33,036 nt of DNA, from NCBI GenBank assembly GCA_937891735.1, contig CALAGR010000479.1, forward strand, positions 1 to 33,036, read 5' to 3'. Shown here in pieces: positions 30,631-33,036 of the stretch. The number at the start of each line of letters is the position of its first letter. Within the stretch, counting starts at the first letter, position 1. The stretch is from an uncultured Pseudomonadota bacterium. Lineage in GTDB: Bacteria; Myxococcota_A; UBA796; UBA9615. The translations under genes and the position numbers were made by a program. Under the pieces are notes generated by a model that did not search any database, was not told the DNA's origin, and was given only the letters and a program-made list of their open reading frames with translations.

Positions 30631-32853
30631 CTACCGGGTGCGGGTCAACGCCTGGCAGTCGGCCGTGCCAGCTGCGGCGCCCGCACACCCCCTGAGGCCG
30701 AGGGTCGCTACGCGGGGGGCCTTGGCGGCGACCAGCTTCTGGTTTTGTGACCCGAGCCGGATGGCCTGGGCCACCAGGAGGCGCGTGGCCGCCTCCTTGG
30801 CAGCAGGATCCGCGAGGCCGATGCCCCGGGTCAGGGCCAGGTCCGTGGCGGTGATCGAGGCCTGGATCAGCAGGTCTCGTTCCTGTCCGTTGCAGCCGCC
30901 GTCCGCGCAGCCTGCGTACAGCGCGAAGGAGATGCGCGACCACCCGTCGCAGGCGTCGAAGCGGGAGCCATCCCGGCACTCCTTCTCGAGGGCGTCGGCG
31001 ACCATGCCCGCCTTGCGGCGCGCGTCGGCGGACTTGAGGTCCTTCGCGGTGGCGATGTTCAGGCTGCCGAATCCCGTGACCGCCTGGTCCACTGCGTCGT
31101 TGGCCGTGCCCTCACCGGTGGTGTAGGGGGCGAGCCGCAGATCCTCGGAGAGCCGGGGAGCGCTGGCCGCGGCCTTCGGGGCCGGGGCGTCGGCGTCGGA
31201 ATCAGACGTGCCCTTGTCCCGCGTCAGCAGCGCGTAGCCCAGGCAGACAGCGACGACGAGCAGCACTCCCAACGCGACGAACAGCCCCGCGTTGCTGGCC
31301 TTCTTCGCAGGCTTGCCTCCGAGCGGTGGTGGAGTCTTCTCCTTCTTGGAGTCCGCGCCGAGGGCTGCAGAGGTCTCCGACCGCGTCAGGGTCCGGGTCT
31401 TGGCCGTGACCGGCTGCTGTCCGGGCTCGGGAGCGGCCTGGGTGACCGGCGACATCGCCACGACCCGCTCGGTGTTCGCCTTGTTGGTCGCCTTGACCGC
31501 CGCTGCCTTCTCAGCCGCCGCTTTTTCGGCCGCTGCCTTGTCCGCGGCAGCCTTGTCGGCCGCTGCCTTTGCGGCTGCCGCCTTGTCCGCTGAAGCCTTG
31601 TCGGCCGCTGCCTTGTCCGCGGCCGCCTTGTCTGCTGCTGCCTTTTCGGCCGCCGCCTTGTCCGCGGCTGCCTTTTCGGCCGCTGCCTTGTCCGCGGCCG
31701 CCTTGTCTGCTGCTGCCTTGTCTGCCGCCGCCTTGTCGGCCACCGCCTTCTCAGCCGCCGCCTTCTCAGCTGCTGCCTTGTCTGCTGCTGCCTTGTCAGC
31801 CGCCGCTTTCTCTGCTGCTGCCTCTTCTGCCGCTGCCTTTTCTGCTGCCGCCTTGTCTGCTGCTGCCTTCTCCGCCGCCGCTTTCTCAGCCGCTGCCTTC
31901 TCGGCCGCCGCCTTCTCCGCTACGGCGGCTTCCTTTGCGGCCTTCGCGGCGTCTTCTTCGGCCTTCGCGGCCGCCGCCTTGGCGGCTTCCACCCGGGCCC
32001 GAGCTGCCTCGACGCGCTGCCGTGCGGCCTCCGCGGGGCTCAACGGCGCAGTGGGCTTCTCGGCTGCCGCAGGCGCAGCGAGTGACTCTGGGATCGGGGC
32101 GGGCGGCGCAGTGGGGGGCGGCTCGGACCGCACCGTCGCCTCGCCCGGATCAGAGCGGACGGTGGCCTCGGCAGCGCCCCCGGTGCTCGATGGGGGCGGG
32201 GCCTTGTCTGCGTCGGGTCGCGTGTGGGCCTGCACCTCGCCGGTGTCCGCGCGCTTCTTCTTCTTCCGGCGCTTCACCTCGCCAGTGTCGGCTGCCTTGG
32301 GCCCCGGAGCGGCCGCCGCGGGGCGGGAAAGAGCGGCCATTTCCCCGGTGGCGGCTTCTCCGGGAGCGCGCTTCTTCTTCCTTCGCTTCTTCTTCGGGGG
32401 TTGGGCGCCAGGGACGTGGCGGACCGATTCGAGCGCATCGATTTCGACCATGTCGGTCAGGTCGAGGGCTTCCTCCTCCTGGATCGGCTCGGGCGCGGTG
32501 GGGGCCTTCTTGGGAGGGGGCGGCTTCGGAACGAAGAAGCGGATCCGATAGGCGTAGGCCTGTCCCTCGTGCTCGCCCGGCCCCGCGAACCCGCCCTTGC
32601 CAGGTCCGTCCAGGGAGGCAGCCCAGGTGCTGGCGACGCTGAGGGATCCGTGGGGCTGCAGGGGAGCGATGTTCCCGGTGGCGCCCGGGGCGAACAGCTT
32701 CCAGTTCTTCTTCTTGCCGTCCTCATCGACGAGTGGGCGCTTGACGAGACCCGACAGCACCTCGGCCGCCGCCTGCGCGGTGGACGAAGAATCGAGGGTT
32801 GCGACCAGCTTCTCCCCGCCGATTACCTCGACGAGAACCTTGACGTCTGCCAC
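30631..32853 (-). CDS. TolA-like Ala/Lys/Glu/Asp-rich repeat membrane protein of unknown function
   Basis: GTG start with GGGGAGGT SD; compact N-terminal domain, basic/disordered linker, KAAA[DE] repeats, a single TM ([23 protein letters not shown]) and a Cys-containing C-terminal domain. Confidence 0.85.
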   Translation of the reverse strand: MADVKVLVEVIGGEKLVATLDSSSTAQAAAEVLSGLVKRPLVDEDGKKKNWKLFAPGATGNIAPLQPHGSLSVASTWAASLDGPGKGGFAGPGEHEGQAYAYRIRFFVPKPPPPKKAPTAPEPIQEEEALDLTDMVEIDALESVRHVPGAQPPKKKRRKKKRAPGEAATGEMAALSRPAAAAPGPKAADTGEVKRRKKKKRADTGEVQAHTRPDADKAPPPSSTGGAAEATVRSDPGEATVRSEPPPTAPPAPIPESLAAPAAAEKPTAPLSPAEAARQRVEAARARVEAAKAAAAKAEEDAAKAAKEAAVAEKAAAEKAAAEKAAAEKAAADKAAAEKAAAEEAAAEKAAADKAAADKAAAEKAAAEKAVADKAAADKAAADKAAADKAAAEKAAADKAAAEKAAADKAAADKAAADKASADKAAAAKAAADKAAADKAAAEKAAAEKAAAVKATNKANTERVVAMSPVTQAAPEPGQQPVTAKTRTLTRSETSAALGADSKKEKTPPPLGGKPAKKASNAGLFVALGVLLVVAVCLGYALLTRDKGTSDSDADAPAPKAAASAPRLSEDLRLAPYTTGEGTANDAVDQAVTGFGSLNIATAKDLKSADARRKAGMVADALEKECRDGSRFDACDGWSRISFALYAGCADGGCNGQERDLLIQASITATDLALTRGIGLADPAAKEAATRLLVAQAIRLGSQNQKLVAAKAPRVATLGLRGCAGAAAGTADCQALTRTR
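31495..31914 (-). repeat. Tandem repeat of 28 x 15-bp units encoding KAAA[E/D]
   Basis: Counted from the translated ORF: 28 consecutive 5-residue units from the first KAAAE (codon at 31912-31914) to KAAAV (ending 31495). Confidence 0.93.
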
Positions 32854-32896
32854 GCGGGCGACCTCCCCTGCCTCACCACGAGGCCCGCAGGGCGCG

Positions 32897-32925
32897 AATT
32901 TACCAGAAGGGTCCGGTGGCGTCAG
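32897..32925 (-). promoter_or_regulatory. Possible promoter of the TolA-like/kinase pair
   Basis: Minus strand CTGACG - 17 nt - TAAATT, 4/6 matches in each hexamer, about 45 nt upstream of the GTG start. Confidence 0.35.
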
Positions 32926-33036
32926 GACGGGCCGTCGGTGTTGAACATGGAGACGGGCGCGAATCGGACTAGGTCGGAAGTCATGCGTGATCGGATAAGG
33001 GCAAGAAACGGCTTACATCGCCGCTGCTACTGGCGC

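Noticed and set aside
31495-31914. Tandem repeat considered as a CRISPR array
   Set aside because: Contiguous 15-bp coding units with no spacers.
31292-32551. 419-aa plus-strand Ala/Ser-rich ORF ([10 protein letters not shown] repeats)
   Set aside because: Antisense reading of the KAAA[DE] repeat; the minus-strand frame has a start with SD, a TM and non-repeat domains.

Overview
High-GC bacterial chromosomal window with about 25 protein-coding genes on both strands. I saw no tRNA, rRNA, CRISPR array or insertion sequence. Left to right: (i) a leftward operon with an acyl-CoA synthetase, a MATE transporter and an archaemetzincin-like lipoprotein protease; (ii) a rightward lipoprotein; (iii) a leftward 2-hydroxyacid dehydrogenase and a DnaJ-type chaperone; (iv) a leftward F1Fo ATP synthase operon, atpF'-F-H-A-G-D-C, without atpB or atpE, with a near-consensus sigma70 promoter and GC hairpins abutting the Shine-Dalgarno sites of atpG and atpD; (v) a rightward Na+/H+ antiporter, an unknown protein, a thioesterase, a PaaK-like ligase and a PPC-like lipoprotein; (vi) a leftward single-polypeptide fusion of an archaeal-type 2-phosphoglycerate kinase with an ApgM-type phosphoglycerate mutase; (vii) divergent from it, a rightward cell-envelope glycogen/starch cluster (lipoprotein GlgX-like debranching enzyme, maltoporin-like barrel, lipoprotein alpha-amylase with CBM20, orphan MalK-like ATPase); (viii) a leftward pair with a TolA-like membrane protein carrying 28 copies of a 15-bp repeat, followed by a Ser/Thr kinase with an FGE-sulfatase-like C-terminus. 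The best candidates for something undescribed are the 2PGK-ApgM fusion and the adjacent envelope glucan cluster. All family assignments come from recognising motifs by eye; no database search was run.
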